A stretch of DNA of 64,000 nt from Fusarium oxysporum f. sp. lycopersici 4287 (GCF_000149955.1 NC_030987.1:776003-840002), one strand, 5' to 3'; shown: positions 31,122 to 44,096, numbered from the stretch's first letter. Numbers and translations: made by a program. Notes: generated by a model from the letters alone, not told the origin.

Positions 31122-32867
31122 ATGAATAAAACAGCTGTCACCATCGAGCTTGATCAAAACGATGATATAGGCTCTCCAATATCACCATTGAAAAATCAAA
31201 AGCTGCCAGGCGTGTTGCGTATGGAAGCAGCAGCCAGCAAACTTACAACCCCCAAACGATGGATCTTCTTCACCAGCATCTTCTTCTTCAGCTACGCCCT
31301 CAACCTTGACTTCTTGACACGTAATACCTATGTCCCTTACGCCACATCATCCTTCGGAAATCACTCCCTCTTGGCTACGGTCAATGTCATCCGTGAAGTT
31401 GTGGCCGCTGCTATTCAACCATCAGTTGCCAGACTGACTGATGTCTTTGGACGCATCGAGATCTTCACTCTCGCTGTGGTTTTCAGCTTGGTTGGGACGA
31501 TTATACAGACTTATTCGGCAAACATTCAGACTTTTGCCGGTGGTGCCGTGCTGCATTCTCTTGGGTATAGGATCTCATTGCTTACTATCGAGATCATGAA
31601 CGCGGATTTCACGTCGATGAAGACGAGGCTGTTCTTTGCTTTTGTGCCAAATTGGCCTGCCATTGTCAATACTTGGATCAGTGGTGATGTCACATCCCCT
31701 ATTCTTTCGGCGACTTCTTGGAAATGGGGAGTTGGAATGTTTGCAATCATCAACCCGATCTGCGCTCTGCCTCTCATCATCTTCATGTTCATACTCGGGC
31801 GTCAGACAAAGCGATCAAGCCTGGAGCAAGAGAAATCAGGATCCTCCTCTTGGAGTGCCTCTCTCAAGGCATTCTTTTGGGAGCTTGATGTCATCGGCGT
31901 GTTGCTCTTGACAGCTGCCCTAGCTATGGCATTGATCCCTCTCACGCTGGCAGGCGGACAGAGTGCCAAGTGGAAAGACGCCGGCATCTTAACACCTCTG
32001 GTCATTGGCCTCATTCTCTTTCCAATTTTTGTCATCTGGGAAAGGAAGGCTAGTCATCCAATGCTCCCATTTCACCTTCTGAAGCATCGAACCGTTTGGG
32101 GTTGTCTCGGCATCAGTTCTATCTTCCCTCTTGCTTTCATGATCATTGGGAATTATTTGTTCAGCCTACTTGTTGTCTCGTACAATTTTACCGTCAAAGA
32201 CGCTACTCGAGTGGCGCTTCTCTATCGGTTCTGCGCCATCGTTGTAGGGTCTCTTCTTGGCCCAATCGTCATCAAGGTCCGACGCCTCAAAGAAGTCATC
32301 TTGACAGGTATTGCGCTTTGGTTCGTTGGATTTGGACTTATCTACCACTTCCGAGGTGGCTCTGGCTCCAAATCTGGAGTCATCGGCGGAGAAGTCATCG
32401 TCGGCATTGGTGCTGGTCTTTTCTCATGGCCAACACTTGTTCTTATCCAGACAGTCGCTCAACACGAGTACATTGGAGTCTTGATATCCCTCGTTTTCAC
32501 TGCAAACGCAATTGGCCAGGCACTCGGTAGCTGTGTGTCGGGCGCGATGTGGACACAGACTCTGTACAAAGAGCTTGAGAAGAACCTTGCGCCGTTTGGC
32601 AACGACACTTTGGTGTCGGCTGTCTATGCTTCACCTTTGACTGTTGTGCCGCAATATCGTTTAGGATCACCTGAGAGGGATGCAATTGGTGCGAGCCATC
32701 GCTACATTCAACGAAACTTGAGCATTGTCTCGCTATGCCTTGTTGTACCGATGCTTGTCCTTGGATTCTGTCTGCACAATCCCATACTCTCAGATCAACA
32801 AACTCAACTTGACGAGACCATGGAATCTTCAAAAGATCCGAAGCAGGATACTGGCAACCAAGCATAG
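31122..32867 (+). CDS. MFS transporter, siderophore-iron (ARN/Sit1/MirB-like) type
   Basis: A single-exon 581 aa polytopic membrane protein with about 14 hydrophobic segments, the count expected for siderophore-iron and drug:H+ antiporter-2 type MFS carriers. Segments include WIFFTSIFFFSYALNLDFLT, VFSLVGTIIQTYSANIQTFA, VIGVLLLTAALAMALIPLTL and PLVIGLILFPIFVIW. Family-like motifs include RNTYVPYATSSF after TM1, ARLTDVFGRIEIF (MFS loop 2-3) and VLISLVFTANAIGQALGS near the end. The C-terminal extracellular loop region with YKELEKNLAPFG and YRLGSPERDAI is typical of the siderophore group. It probably imports ferric siderophores across the plasma membrane or vesicles; the specific ligand is unknown. 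The start at 31122 (MNKTAVTIELDQND) was chosen because the upstream 26 codons are not cytosolic-tail-like. No neighbouring siderophore synthetase is present. Confidence 0.8.
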   Translation: MNKTAVTIELDQNDDIGSPISPLKNQKLPGVLRMEAAASKLTTPKRWIFFTSIFFFSYALNLDFLTRNTYVPYATSSFGNHSLLATVNVIREVVAAAIQPSVARLTDVFGRIEIFTLAVVFSLVGTIIQTYSANIQTFAGGAVLHSLGYRISLLTIEIMNADFTSMKTRLFFAFVPNWPAIVNTWISGDVTSPILSATSWKWGVGMFAIINPICALPLIIFMFILGRQTKRSSLEQEKSGSSSWSASLKAFFWELDVIGVLLLTAALAMALIPLTLAGGQSAKWKDAGILTPLVIGLILFPIFVIWERKASHPMLPFHLLKHRTVWGCLGISSIFPLAFMIIGNYLFSLLVVSYNFTVKDATRVALLYRFCAIVVGSLLGPIVIKVRRLKEVILTGIALWFVGFGLIYHFRGGSGSKSGVIGGEVIVGIGAGLFSWPTLVLIQTVAQHEYIGVLISLVFTANAIGQALGSCVSGAMWTQTLYKELEKNLAPFGNDTLVSAVYASPLTVVPQYRLGSPERDAIGASHRYIQRNLSIVSLCLVVPMLVLGFCLHNPILSDQQTQLDETMESSKDPKQDTGNQA

Positions 32868-33847
32868 CGTTTCAGAGGCTACGATCACCAGCTCTGGCAA
32901 AGTCGCAGACGCGAAAGGAAAAGGGCATGGCTCAGACATCTCTGTTATGCAGACAAATACCGACAACTAAGCTTATTGATAATAAAGTATTTCCAAGCAT
33001 GATTTATTGATAAAGAAACATTCGATTCGGGCCTTAATAAAGAGTTTATCGCGATATGTCACAAGCGATTGGCCGTAAAAGGTTTTCTCATTTGGCTAGG
33101 ACGCCCTTTGTCTTGTCAAGGCGGATATAACGCCCGGGTTTAGTTGAGCCGGCTGTTTCGCAGACCACGCCCTGCAAAACCTTTCTCATTTGCTCCAAGG
33201 CGCAATCGGAGCTGAATTGACTTTTCTCACAGTGACAGACATTTTAAGCCTCCTTCTAGAACAATTCTAGACTGACAATGCCGCCGTCGTGCAGATATTT
33301 TCTCTAGCTCGGACGCACGTGATGATGTGATGCATCATGATACCTCATAAACCCCCAACCTTCCTAGACAGTATTAGTCCACCAAAATAATCCCTATCAT
33401 CACAGCCTCAAAAGAAAGCAGGTTTAGTTCTAGATAGCACGGACATGTTTACCCAACTATTACACCAAGCTTCCAGTCAGGATAACCAGTCACGTAAATT
33501 ATCCCGAAGGGAGCCGCATCTAAGAAACACTACGCGCGCCTCGGCCGCCGCCGGCCAAATTCGCATCACGTAAAAGTTACCACTTAAAACTCCACAGCGC
33601 GGGATCGTCTTGTGTAATAGAATCCTCGCTATCAACTGCTTTTACGTACAACTTCCACCGGTGGGCTTTTACCCCAGCGTGGAGAAGAGGAGATTCCCCA
33701 GACCTTGGCGTTCCTTTAAATCTGGATCTTTGCTTTTCTTTTTTTCCAAAGGGCAGAGTTGACAACTCTGACTTGTTCCTTGTTCATCATCACTATTATT
33801 CCTCGTATTGTTGTTATAGTACTTGGCCTAGGGGTTGAGACTTCATC
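32868..33847. other. Promoter region of the amino acid permease
   Basis: 980 bp with no supported gene. A GC-rich CGG-N6-CCG palindrome lies at 33542-33553, listed separately. Confidence 0.45.
33542..33553. promoter_or_regulatory. CGG-N6-CCG candidate Zn2Cys6 binding site
   Basis: The sequence CGGCCGCCGCCG is an inverted CGG pair with a 6-base spacer, the geometry used by Ppr1/UaY-type zinc-cluster regulators. It sits ~295 bp upstream of the permease ATG. It is GC-rich in an otherwise AT-balanced promoter, but a single site can occur by chance. Confidence 0.3.
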
Positions 33848-35316
33848 ATGGATACCATCACACCACAGACCGCGTCCAAGAACGCGACAAACAAAGACTC
33901 TACCCTTGATCCTGATCAGATTGCTCGCATCGACCATTCCTACGACCAAGCCATCGGCACAGTAACCGACTTCGAGAAACAGAAAACCGCTGAAGGCGAA
34001 GCTCACTTCCGTCGTTTAGGATGGAAGCGACTCGCTGTTATCCTCATCGTTGAGGCCATTGGTCTTGGAACATTCAGTCTTCCAGGTGCCTTTGCGACAC
34101 TCGGCATCGTCGCGGGTGTCTTCTGCTGTATTGCCTTGGGCTTTATGGCCATCTACACAGCGTGGATCATCGGAAAGATCAAGGTCCTGTATCCTTCGAT
34201 CAAACATTATGGAGATATCGGTGGCTTGCTCATGGGAAGGTTTGGTGAGGAGTTGTTTGGCGCTATGTATGTGCTGCAGCTCATCCTCATCACGGCCTCT
34301 TTCGTCCTCACTGGCAGTATTGCCCTGAATATCTTGGCCGACGATAAGGTTTGCGGTCTTATCTTCAGCGCTGTTTCGGGCTTCATGCTCTTCATCCTAG
34401 CTATCATGCCTTCGTTCGCCGAGGCCGCCATCTTAGGTTACATCGACCTGGTCTGCATCATGACAGCCATTGGTATTGCTGTCATTGCATCCGGCGTGAA
34501 CGCTTCCAACCAGCCTGGTGGCATTGGTGCTTCAGACTGGTCTGCGTGGCCTGACCCTGATGCCACTTTCAAGGATGGCATGGTGGCTATCTGCAACATC
34601 ATCTTTGCTTATTGCTTTGCCATGTACATGACTCCTTTCATGGATGAGATGCATACGCCTGAGGACTTTATGAAGTCTGTCTGGACTCTTGGAGGTGTTG
34701 AGATCTTTATCTATACCCTAAGCGGTTCTCTTATCTATGTCTTCGTTGGCAAGGACGTGGCCAGTCCTGCTCTCCAGTCTTTACCTGGAGTTCTACCAAA
34801 GGTGGCCTTTGGTGTGGCTCTCCCCATGATCTTCATCTCGGGTGCCATTGGCAATACCGTCACTGCCAAATATGTTCATCTGAGATTCTACAAAAACTCG
34901 ATCGTTCGATTCGTCAATACGCCCAAGGGTTGGGTGACTTGGCTTCTCACTCTTGCTGGCATCACAATCATCTCTTGGGTTCTCGGCGAGGCAATTCCCT
35001 TCTTCAACGACCTTCTCTCACTCAGCTCCGCCCTTTTCGTATCTGGATTCATTCTGTACTTCCCAGCGGTTATGTGGTACAAGCTGATTTGCAGAGGCAA
35101 GTGGTATGCCAGAGAGAATATTCTCCACGCCGTTGCTTGCATTTTTACATTTATCTTCGGCCTGCTGGTCCTTGTTGGAGGAACATATGCCACAGCTTTG
35201 GATATCGTAAGTCTTCTATTCCTCTATCTAAGTGAGGAAATTCTGTCTGACATACACCGCAGCAACATCATTATGAGATCGGAGCTTTCCGTACACCATT
35301 TTCGTGCGAGGCGTAA
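33848..35316 (+). CDS. Amino acid permease, AAAP family (MTR-like neutral/aromatic)
   Basis: A plasma-membrane or vacuolar amino acid:H+ symporter. Exons are 33848-35206 and 35263-35316. The GTAAGT donor, CCGCAG acceptor and 56 bp phase-0 intron add the typical short C terminus (HHYEIGAFRTPFSCEA), giving 470 aa. The cytosolic N-terminal ~55 residues precede the first helix block, RRLGWKRLAVILIVEAIGLG, with the TFSLPGAF motif of the AAAP transporter family. About eleven membrane segments are visible, including FGAMYVLQLILITASFVLTG and ISGAIGNTVTAKYVHLRFYK. Without the last exon the frame runs into an unlikely tail to 35404. The best resemblance is to Neurospora MTR-type neutral and aromatic amino acid carriers. 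Confidence 0.85.
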
Positions 35317-36136
35317 GGGGCTACTGCGGAGTAAGGGTGTGAATTATAGGCATGATTGCTCAGCAATCGATTTGGGACGTTTGTTGTTTTTATTATATGT
35401 GTAGAATATGTAAAGCCAGCTGAATTATGCAGCAAGTAAATGTGTCCTCTTGATTTTCCACTGGATCCTCGTTAAATCTTAAGCCACACGCGTCTCCCTT
35501 GTCACTATGTGTTCAGCATCAGTCATATGACACTCTAGAGCCGAAGTTAGGCGAGAATGATAATTCATCTTGCCAGACGCGTCTCTATAGCTGGCGAGGG
35601 GTCGACACTTGTTCGCTTACAGGGAAGGAATTTGATGATAATAGTCTCGTCACCCATGTAATTGGTCAACGGCGATCTACAAAGCCATGTACCGTTTGGG
35701 AAACAACAAGCGACACATTCAATTGGCTGAGAGTGGTGCTGGGCGGGATGATCTCGGTTTAGTGTCAAACACCATGACTACGATCCACAATGTGCTCAAG
35801 TTGCAATAGACTTCTGGGTGACGATACTGGTTATAAGTCGGACAATTGGTATATATGGTCCGAAGTAAATGCGGGGTTGCGCGACACTTCCCCCACGATT
35901 GTTGACGCCACGACACTCAAATTCCTGATCATAGATGACCCCTGAACTGAATCGCCTCGGCCGATGATAACTTGAACCCCATGCTTCGTTGAGCCGCTCT
36001 TTAACACGTAGACCATGACATGAGTATCCGAACGTCATAAGGTAAGTTCTGCCATGGAATGTCCTCCCAAAAGCTTCTTTCGTACCCACCACTAGATAAG
36101 TTATTTGCGGCTGAGACCTGTGGCTGAGAGCTTATA
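35317..36136. other. Intergenic region with dispersed element copy 3
   Basis: 820 bp between convergent genes, containing copy 3 of the dispersed element at its right end. Minus-strand frames at 35796-36092 and 35831-36016 are open but unrecognised; they may be a decayed small gene following the element. Confidence 0.4.
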
Positions 36137-36156
36137 TCAGCCCAGAGAACTTAGTA
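36089..36156 (-). repeat. Dispersed ~75 bp element, copy 3
   Basis: Read on the minus strand, this copy carries the same 18-base core as 28200-28217, with 31 of 34 aligned bases identical around it. It also shares the CTAAGTT-like upstream block with copy 1. It overlaps the last ~20 bp of the F-box-like pseudogene. Confidence 0.6.
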
Positions 36157-36998
36157 CCATAGCTCCCCGTATCTCTCGTAGCCGCTTTCTGGATCTCGCC
36201 TTTGCCATCTTTTCTTCTTGGGTATCCTCTTCTTCCTCTTCCTCATCATCGCTCCACCGATCCTCGCATTTCCCGTTCATGACATCAAGATACTCGTTTG
36301 CATATTCTGCTCCTAGGCACAGCGGACAGATAGCGCCATGACCACAGTTGCCTTGCGATAATACTGCCCCGCAGAAAAAGTTGGCATTTTCTCGTGTATT
36401 ATACAGATGTATATCCAAAGACTGGTCGCCCAGACATAGAGAGCAGTTTCCATTCTCGAGTCGCGCAATTATATCCGGGACCTCGATATTGTGAAAGAGG
36501 AAATATCCTTGGAAGCGCAGATGAGAAACCGGGATCGAGTATGCATTTCCCCGGGCAGTCTTAGTGATTCTGAAAAATGGTTCCATATCTTCTCCCACCC
36601 TGTCCTTTTCGGGGTCAATCATACGCGGGATCCTTAAGACATTTCTCATAGGCGTTCACGAGATCACCATTCGTGAGCTCTTCGCATTCCTTCCACTCTT
36701 CAAGAACATTGCAGATCAGAGTAGGCTCGGTTCTGTTACCGTTCGTAGACTTGAGACTTATTTCAATCCCGTAGACTAACTTGTATGTATTCTTGTAGAC
36801 ATAGAGCTCTGCCAGATCTAGGATGTCAATCCATAGTTCAGTCGGAAGGGTTTTGTTGCCTTGCTTTGTTGTGATGTGAGTAGAACCGTGAGTCAGGACG
36901 TTGCGAAGGTAGCTTGCGCCCCAGCAGTCAACACTGAAAACGAGAATCGATTTAAGCTTCACAAGACTGTCAAGATCTTGAGTTTTCATGGGCTTCAT
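36137..36998 (-). pseudogene. F-box-like gene with a frameshift
   Basis: Two overlapping minus-strand frames together look like one protein. The first (36998-36615) starts MKPMKTQDLDSLVKLKSILV and contains an F-box-like core (KTLPTELWIDILDLAELYVY); it ends VNAYEKCLKDPAYD. The second begins in the overlap, continues as RMIDPEKDRVGEDMEPFF to 36137, and carries a Cys/His cluster (NCSLCLGDQ, QGNCGHGAICPLCLGAEYAN) and a Glu-rich tail. The switch fits one surplus base near 36624-36630. No intron fits. A two-gene reading is possible but would leave an F-box with no substrate domain. The Cys-x2-Cys pairs suggest zinc binding; the partner is unknown. Confidence 0.6.
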
Positions 36999-38578
36999 TG
37001 TGGGCAGACGTGTGGAGGGGTAGTGAAGGCTGTGGTTATTGTTGCTGTTGTCGAATGGAAGGTTAATTGTTCCTCAAAATATGGAAAGTGTGGAGAGTAA
37101 AAATAGAAAGAATAAGATAAGGCGATCAAGTCCTTATTTTATAGGTAAGAATTGTCATTGAACTTTCGTATTTGAGCTATATGTTTGTTATACTTTGTGA
37201 ATAAGGTTCAGTGGCGATCCATCTTTTCACCTACATCACAATCTCCCTTGGTGATGAATATCAACCCAGATGGTCAAAATGGCGACTATCTACGTGATGC
37301 TTCTTGCAAATTGTTTCAATATTCAAATATCGCAATGAGACCACTCGCAAGTTCACAGCAGAGTTACATGTTATTGGGGGTCGTCGGCCGACGCCAACAA
37401 TCAAAAAATGGTCAAATAAGGCTACAGCTTACTGGAGCTAGCATGAATACCTCGCCCAGTTTGTCCAGTTACTACTTGAAGTAGACATGACTACAATTTA
37501 TAAAGCTTTTAGGAGTATCTATGTTCTTACAATAGAAGATTCTATCTGTCAGGACACAGGAAATTACAAGCCACAGAAACTTTCAGCTGCCAACTAACGA
37601 ACACAGAACATTAGTTTCTTCTCATCATAAGAACATTATTGAGGTTTCAAAATACAACGGCAACAGTAGAAAGGCGAGACGCATACTAGCCGCCTACCCA
37701 ACATTGACGCCAAGCAAGGTACCTTACATATGGAGCCAAGGACTCTGGTCGAAGGACGTCCAGAGCCTTTTTGAAGTAAAGAATTAAGGACAAAGTACCC
37801 TGACTGAGTCTTACAGGTTCATTGTTTTCTTCTTCATGGATGCGGGAAAAGACTTTCTTGACATTGGAGGAATGCTAGACTGATAGACTCCATAATCTGG
37901 AGCGGCATATTGAAGATTTGGTCTCTTATTCATCCAGCCACCCATCCCACCGAATCTTGTTCGTTACTTTTAGATCTCAAGATAGCTTAACCTTATCCCA
38001 CCTCAGCTTTGCCGAGGTTACATGAAATGGTATCCTAAAGCGCAATCTCATCCGCAGAGTTTCACAAATTTTTAGCGAGTTATTCCCACCCAAAAACCAC
38101 ATATCACATTCAGGCAAATATTGTACCCCCTTGAAACACCCGCCAACCACCCTAGTAAAACACGTTTCCATATTTCGACAAGAAAATTATTTTTCAACCA
38201 ACCGAATCACAGCAGATAAGGAATCAAAACACAAACGAAACTACAAACCGTCCGATGCCAAGACCTGCCACGCCGGTAAAGTCGGATCGAACTGTGAGAG
38301 AAGTGTTTCTAGATTGGGCGTTTAAATGCATGTCATTCACCTCTCAAACGTTATTGGTGGGATTATCATTCGATGTATGGTCGGAAATTGCCGAATAAGG
38401 CTCACAGACAAAGTGACAGGCGGCTGTGGCTTTTCGCCAAAATAACCATTTTCGAGAAGCTTAAAACAATGACATGCTCGTGTATTGACTATGAAACGCG
38501 TGAAACTGACTCAAGTCGTTCCCTTCGGCCGTAATGACCTTATCTCTCGACCCTTCAACCTAGTAATGATAGGTGCGC
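36999..38578. other. Gene-poor region
   Basis: 1.6 kb with no recognisable gene. Plus-strand frames at 37185-37484 and 38131-38325 have no family-like composition. Confidence 0.4.
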
Positions 38579-39837
<1,259 letters not shown>

Positions 39838-42168
39838 TGCAAGAATGTGTCTCAGGATGTTCTAGAAAAGGCTGGTGCCGTTAATGGCAACTGGTTGCTC
39901 ATAGCGAGCGGTGTGACTCTTTATAGTCACTGATGATTTAATCCAGAGGACTTAATTGATGATTGATATCTTGAGAGGATTCACCAATAGATTCAGCGAC
40001 GCGTTAGCTCTCAAGGTGACGCAGCACCGCAAACGCGTCTTTGCTGTCGATCTGCTCCTGTGTCATGGTGATCATCATGGTAGCGCTTATCGTAGGACCA
40101 AGAGATTTTGAAAATATGACAGAAAACTCTTCAGTACTAATTTTCTGATAACCTGCCTGTACCCTAGCGTGTTCCCAGACTTCATAAGACGCCCTAGGAT
40201 CTGACTGAACACGCAGTTTCCGATTCTCAAAGGAATGAAATGGTTGTTGCTGACGTCTTTGGCTGAGCCACGATGGATCATGGTAAACACTGATACTCAG
40301 CGCATTCTATTAAAGAAGTTCACTGGGCTATCCGGATGTCTTTGAACTAGAATATAGACTGATTATCATGGACTGTCAATGATTTTGATATTGTATAATC
40401 GTTCAGATTACCCTACGCTACCAAGCAACTCAGATTCGCAGGGATAATTCCAGTCCCGCTTATCAGGACGCTAACACTAAGAGGAGTTATCAAGCCAGCC
40501 AGAAGCCACCAAGTGAACAGAGCTTTCAGAACGCGGAAAATTTTGATCCCCCTAGGCTTCCTATTATGCCTTGGCACTTAGACCACACCTATGGAAAGCT
40601 GATGAATCGGTCACACAAATGTAATGAGGCACTGCTTGATGATCTCGCGTTAAGACGAGCTAGCGATGCGAGCCAGCCTATTAGAGGCAGGACGGAATAT
40701 CGTAACTGCCAATCATGCAAAGTCTAAAATTAAACTCGTGCGAAACTTCGGCCGAAATAGCTGCTGATAGTTTTATCAAAACTTGGAGACTCATTCTGTG
40801 TTTCTTGACTTCCACCAGTTTCTTTTGAGAGAAACCAGCATTATTTTCTGCATACTCAAAGCTGAAGTCGTACGATAACTCCGAATATGCAGAGGGCCGA
40901 TATTCCGGCACAGATTTAAGCTTATGTTGCAACCTTATCTATTCTGGCTAAATGCCGCCCTCTCAGGGCTGTCCCCAAGAATCCTAAATGCGAGGTCAAT
41001 CTGAATCTGGCTGGTTCTTTACGTCGTTGTGGGATGGGTTTGTTAGCTTTCAATCTATGACTGTGACATTTCGCTGCGACAATGTCGACTTTAAGGGTTT
41101 GTAAAATCCCAGCCCATCTAATTATATAACTCTCCTTACAACCTACGCCCAATGGGTCACCGCTATAGACTGCTACAACCAAACTATTCGCTTTAACTCC
41201 CTTCACGGCGGCGAAATAGGTCTCATCGAAGAAGTTCTCAACAGCACTTGTAACTCGTCCCAAAGCGGCTAATAAAGCCACCAACCTCCTAATATTGCGG
41301 CTCCGCAGTCTACACAAACCTTAACTGCTACCTTGAATGTATCGACCTAGGCGACCCCATCGATGAGACAAACAGGTAGACTTGACTTGGCTGCGACCAG
41401 GGCTGCTTCAAGCCTCCCTAGGGTGTATTTAGCCACATCGATTGGGCTATTGAACTCTGTATTGGCCAAGAGACCGAAATTGACATGAAAGATTCAGCAT
41501 GACGTTGGCTGGTTATCAATCTGGAAGTAAGCAGAAGCTCCATGGTATTTGGCCCCAGCTGAAAATGCATGCCAGTATCTCTGTGTTTTAAACCAGCCCC
41601 TCGCGAAACACCACTCAAAATTCCATCGTTACCTTCGGTTCCTGTATTATTAGAAAACCCATTGCTAAGTGATATGATCATCATTCGATTATCACCGGAA
41701 ATACAAGTGTTTCGAGACATTATATCCGCCCGTTCCCAGCAGTAAATCTTAACACTGCAAAATATGCCCCCAAAACAGTCCGTCTATAGTAACCTTGTTA
41801 AGAATCGATGAAACATGTGTCGTCTTTGAAGCGAAGAAAAACCCACCCAGGTCGGCCCGCTTACACGACCCTGGGCGTTTAAACGTGCCCCCTTCACACA
41901 GCCTCCACTTTGTTTTTGATACAGGGGCCGTAGCAGAAACCCTCGCCAGCGAACCTGACAATAAAATATCGATATTTTTCGGATGCGAAAAATGTATATA
42001 TACTCATACGACGTAGGATGGGTGAGTTGTTGTCTTGTCGTCATCAGCTTCAGCTTCTACAGCAAAGTCTTTCTTCTAGGTCCTGGTGATCGTTTTTTCT
42101 TTTCTTTTCTCACTTTACTATTCTTTGTGCCGGCACATTTCTTTTTACCTTATCTTTTAACTGTCAAG
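39838..42168. other. Gene-poor region with a possible decayed Cys-rich gene
   Basis: 2.3 kb with no intact gene. On the plus strand between ~40924 and ~41720, several short frames read like secreted Cys-rich protein but are broken by stops and frame changes: AKCEVNLNLAGSLRRCGMGL, QWVTAIDCYNQTIRFNSLHG, YCGSAVYTNLNCYLECIDLG and SHIDWAIELCIGQETEID. I cannot name the family. Antisense frames of 100-131 codons overlap it and are not preferred. Confidence 0.3.
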
Positions 42169-43550
42169 ATGCATTCCTTCAAGAGCGTTCTCTTTCCTTC
42201 CCTTTTTGCTTTGGCTCATGGGCACTCTGTCATTCTCAATGCCCAAGGTCTCGACACTTCTCCTGCTAGTGTAGGATTCCAAGGTAAGCATGATACTCCG
42301 AGTGAATGATTGGCTTGGTGTTAATCAGATCGTCAGTTGATCCCGAGATCGCCCGCAACTGCATCACTATCAATCCTTGCCAGCAGGATGCCACTATCAT
42401 TCGTGATGCAGAGATAACTGCCAACATCGTTAACCAGTGTGGCCGCACTGAGCTGTCTGGTAACATTGATGTCGGCGAGAACACTGAGAATGCCCTTTCC
42501 GCTGGCAAGGTCACTCAGGTTGAGGCTGGTGGTGAGCTCACCGTTACCATTCATCAGGTCAACGCCGATGGCGCTGGTCCATACGTGTGTGATCTTGATG
42601 AGAGCAGCAACACCAACACCAACATTCAGGTAAAACATCCGCAATGACAGCAGTTTAATAGCTAACACTGGTTACAGAACTTGACCGTCACAAATAACGT
42701 TCCTGGAACAAACGGTCTTTCTCAGGTCAAGACCCAAGCTTTCAACATCACCGTCAAGATGCCTGATGACCTCAACTGCTTTGGAGGTAAGCATGCTCAA
42801 AGTCCATCACAACTCAACGATGCCTAACATCAAATAGCTTCCACCGGTAACATCTGCACCGTACGATGCCGTAACAACGCCCTCGCTGGTCCCTTCGGTG
42901 GCTGCTTCGCCGTTCAGCAGGCCGATTCCGACAAGAAGACCAACACTCCTCAGAACATCAAGACTACTCAGCAACTCCAGGCTATTAATGCTCAGGTCCT
43001 CCAGAACCAGAAGGACTTCCCTGACTCCGTCAAGGCCAACGAGAACGCTACCAACGACGAGGCTGATCAGAACAAGGCTGCCGTTGACGCTCTTCTTGGC
43101 AACACCATCGTCACCTCCGCCTTTGCTACTGAGACACCCTCTGTTGTTCTTGGACGACCTCCTGCGGCTACCGAGACAGGTGCTGGAGGCAACGGTGACA
43201 ACAACGGCAACAACAACGGTGGAAACAACGGCGGTAACGGCAACAACAATGGAGGTAACAACGGCGGTAACAACGGCGGTAACAATGGCGGCAATGGCGG
43301 TAACGGACAAGGTCAAGGCAACGGCCAGGGTAACGGACAAGGCAACGGTGGTCAAGGCGGCCAAAACGGCGACAACAACCAGGGAGGTAACGACGGTAAC
43401 CAGGGTGGCCGTGGGGGTTTCGGAGGTGGCCAGGGTCGAGGACAATTCGGTGGCGGCGGTAACTTTGGCGGATTCGGAGGAAACGCCAAGCGAGCTGCTT
43501 CTAAGCTCCGATGGGCCAAGCGATTCTTCACCCAAGAAGATACCATCTAA
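42169..43550 (+). CDS. gEgh16/MAS3-like secreted protein with Gly/Asn-rich tail
   Basis: A member of the gEgh16/MAS3 family of secreted proteins, linked to appressoria and penetration in plant-pathogenic fungi. Exons are 42169-42283, 42337-42629, 42678-42786 and 42838-43550; introns are 53, 48 and 51 bp and all phases agree, giving 409 aa. Residues 1-~19 form a signal peptide (MHSFKSVLFPSLFALAHGHS). The conserved domain includes SPASVGFQVDPEIARNC, INPCQQDATIIRDAEI, QCGRTELSGNIDVGE, TVTIHQVNADGAGPY and CTVRCRNNALAGPFGGCFAV, with regularly placed cysteines. The last ~120 residues are Gly/Asn/Gln-rich low complexity ending in a basic segment (KRAASKLRWAKRFFTQEDTI). The tail looks like a wall- or matrix-associated extension. 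An antisense frame of 278 codons over it is an artefact of the repeat. Confidence 0.85.
43177..43485 (+). repeat. Degenerate GGN/GGQ codon repeat in the gEgh16-like gene
   Basis: Tandem degenerate units of GGTAACAACGGC type encode runs of Gly-Gly-Asn and Gly-Gln. Such repeats vary in length easily. Confidence 0.75.
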
Positions 43551-44096
43551 TTGATACTTGGATGAGTGAATAAAGGAAAAGAATACTGGAACACCGGGAA
43601 GTAGATGATGGGATAGCCATAGGATGAGGAGAGAGATAGACAATAAAGATGATGTACCAAAACAAGACGAACTTGGCTGAGAGTAAATTAGAGGAGGGGA
43701 GGATGCGGCGATAGGTATGTGGCTATTGGTCGGCTCCCATATTGGTCCAGGATGACGTCTCAGTAAACTTTAAGAATAAGAAAGAGAACGAGTAAGAGTT
43801 ATAAAGAAAAGCAGGAAAATTTAAGAACTTAATATCTCTACTAATATTAGAGTTTTTACTATTTTATCTTTAATTATATACTTTTAAGCTTATCTTAATA
43901 TTAAATCTCTAGAAACCAGTGGTATGATACATTAAACTAGGGTTCTATCTCACTTGCCTTACAACTACCATAGCTCTTAAGTAAATCCAGTAAATCGGTA
44001 AGCTTTTCTTCATATTCTAACACTTCTATTATTAAAATCACATAATTATTAGTAAATAATAGTCACCTCTTAGAATAATCTTATTAGGGATATATA
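43551..44096. other. AT-rich left flank of the kinase/HeLo island
   Basis: From about 43790 to 44096 the DNA becomes strongly AT-rich (many TTAA, TAAT and ATTA steps), unlike the genes on either side. It ends at the stop codon of the kinase-ankyrin gene. No gene or clear terminal repeat was seen. The composition resembles repeat-induced-point-mutated relics, but this was judged by eye. Confidence 0.5.

Noticed and set aside
42807..43643. 278-codon minus-strand open frame, Val/Thr/Ser-rich
   Set aside because: It is the antisense of the Gly/Asn repeat of the gEgh16-like gene, which has phase-consistent introns and a recognisable family domain.
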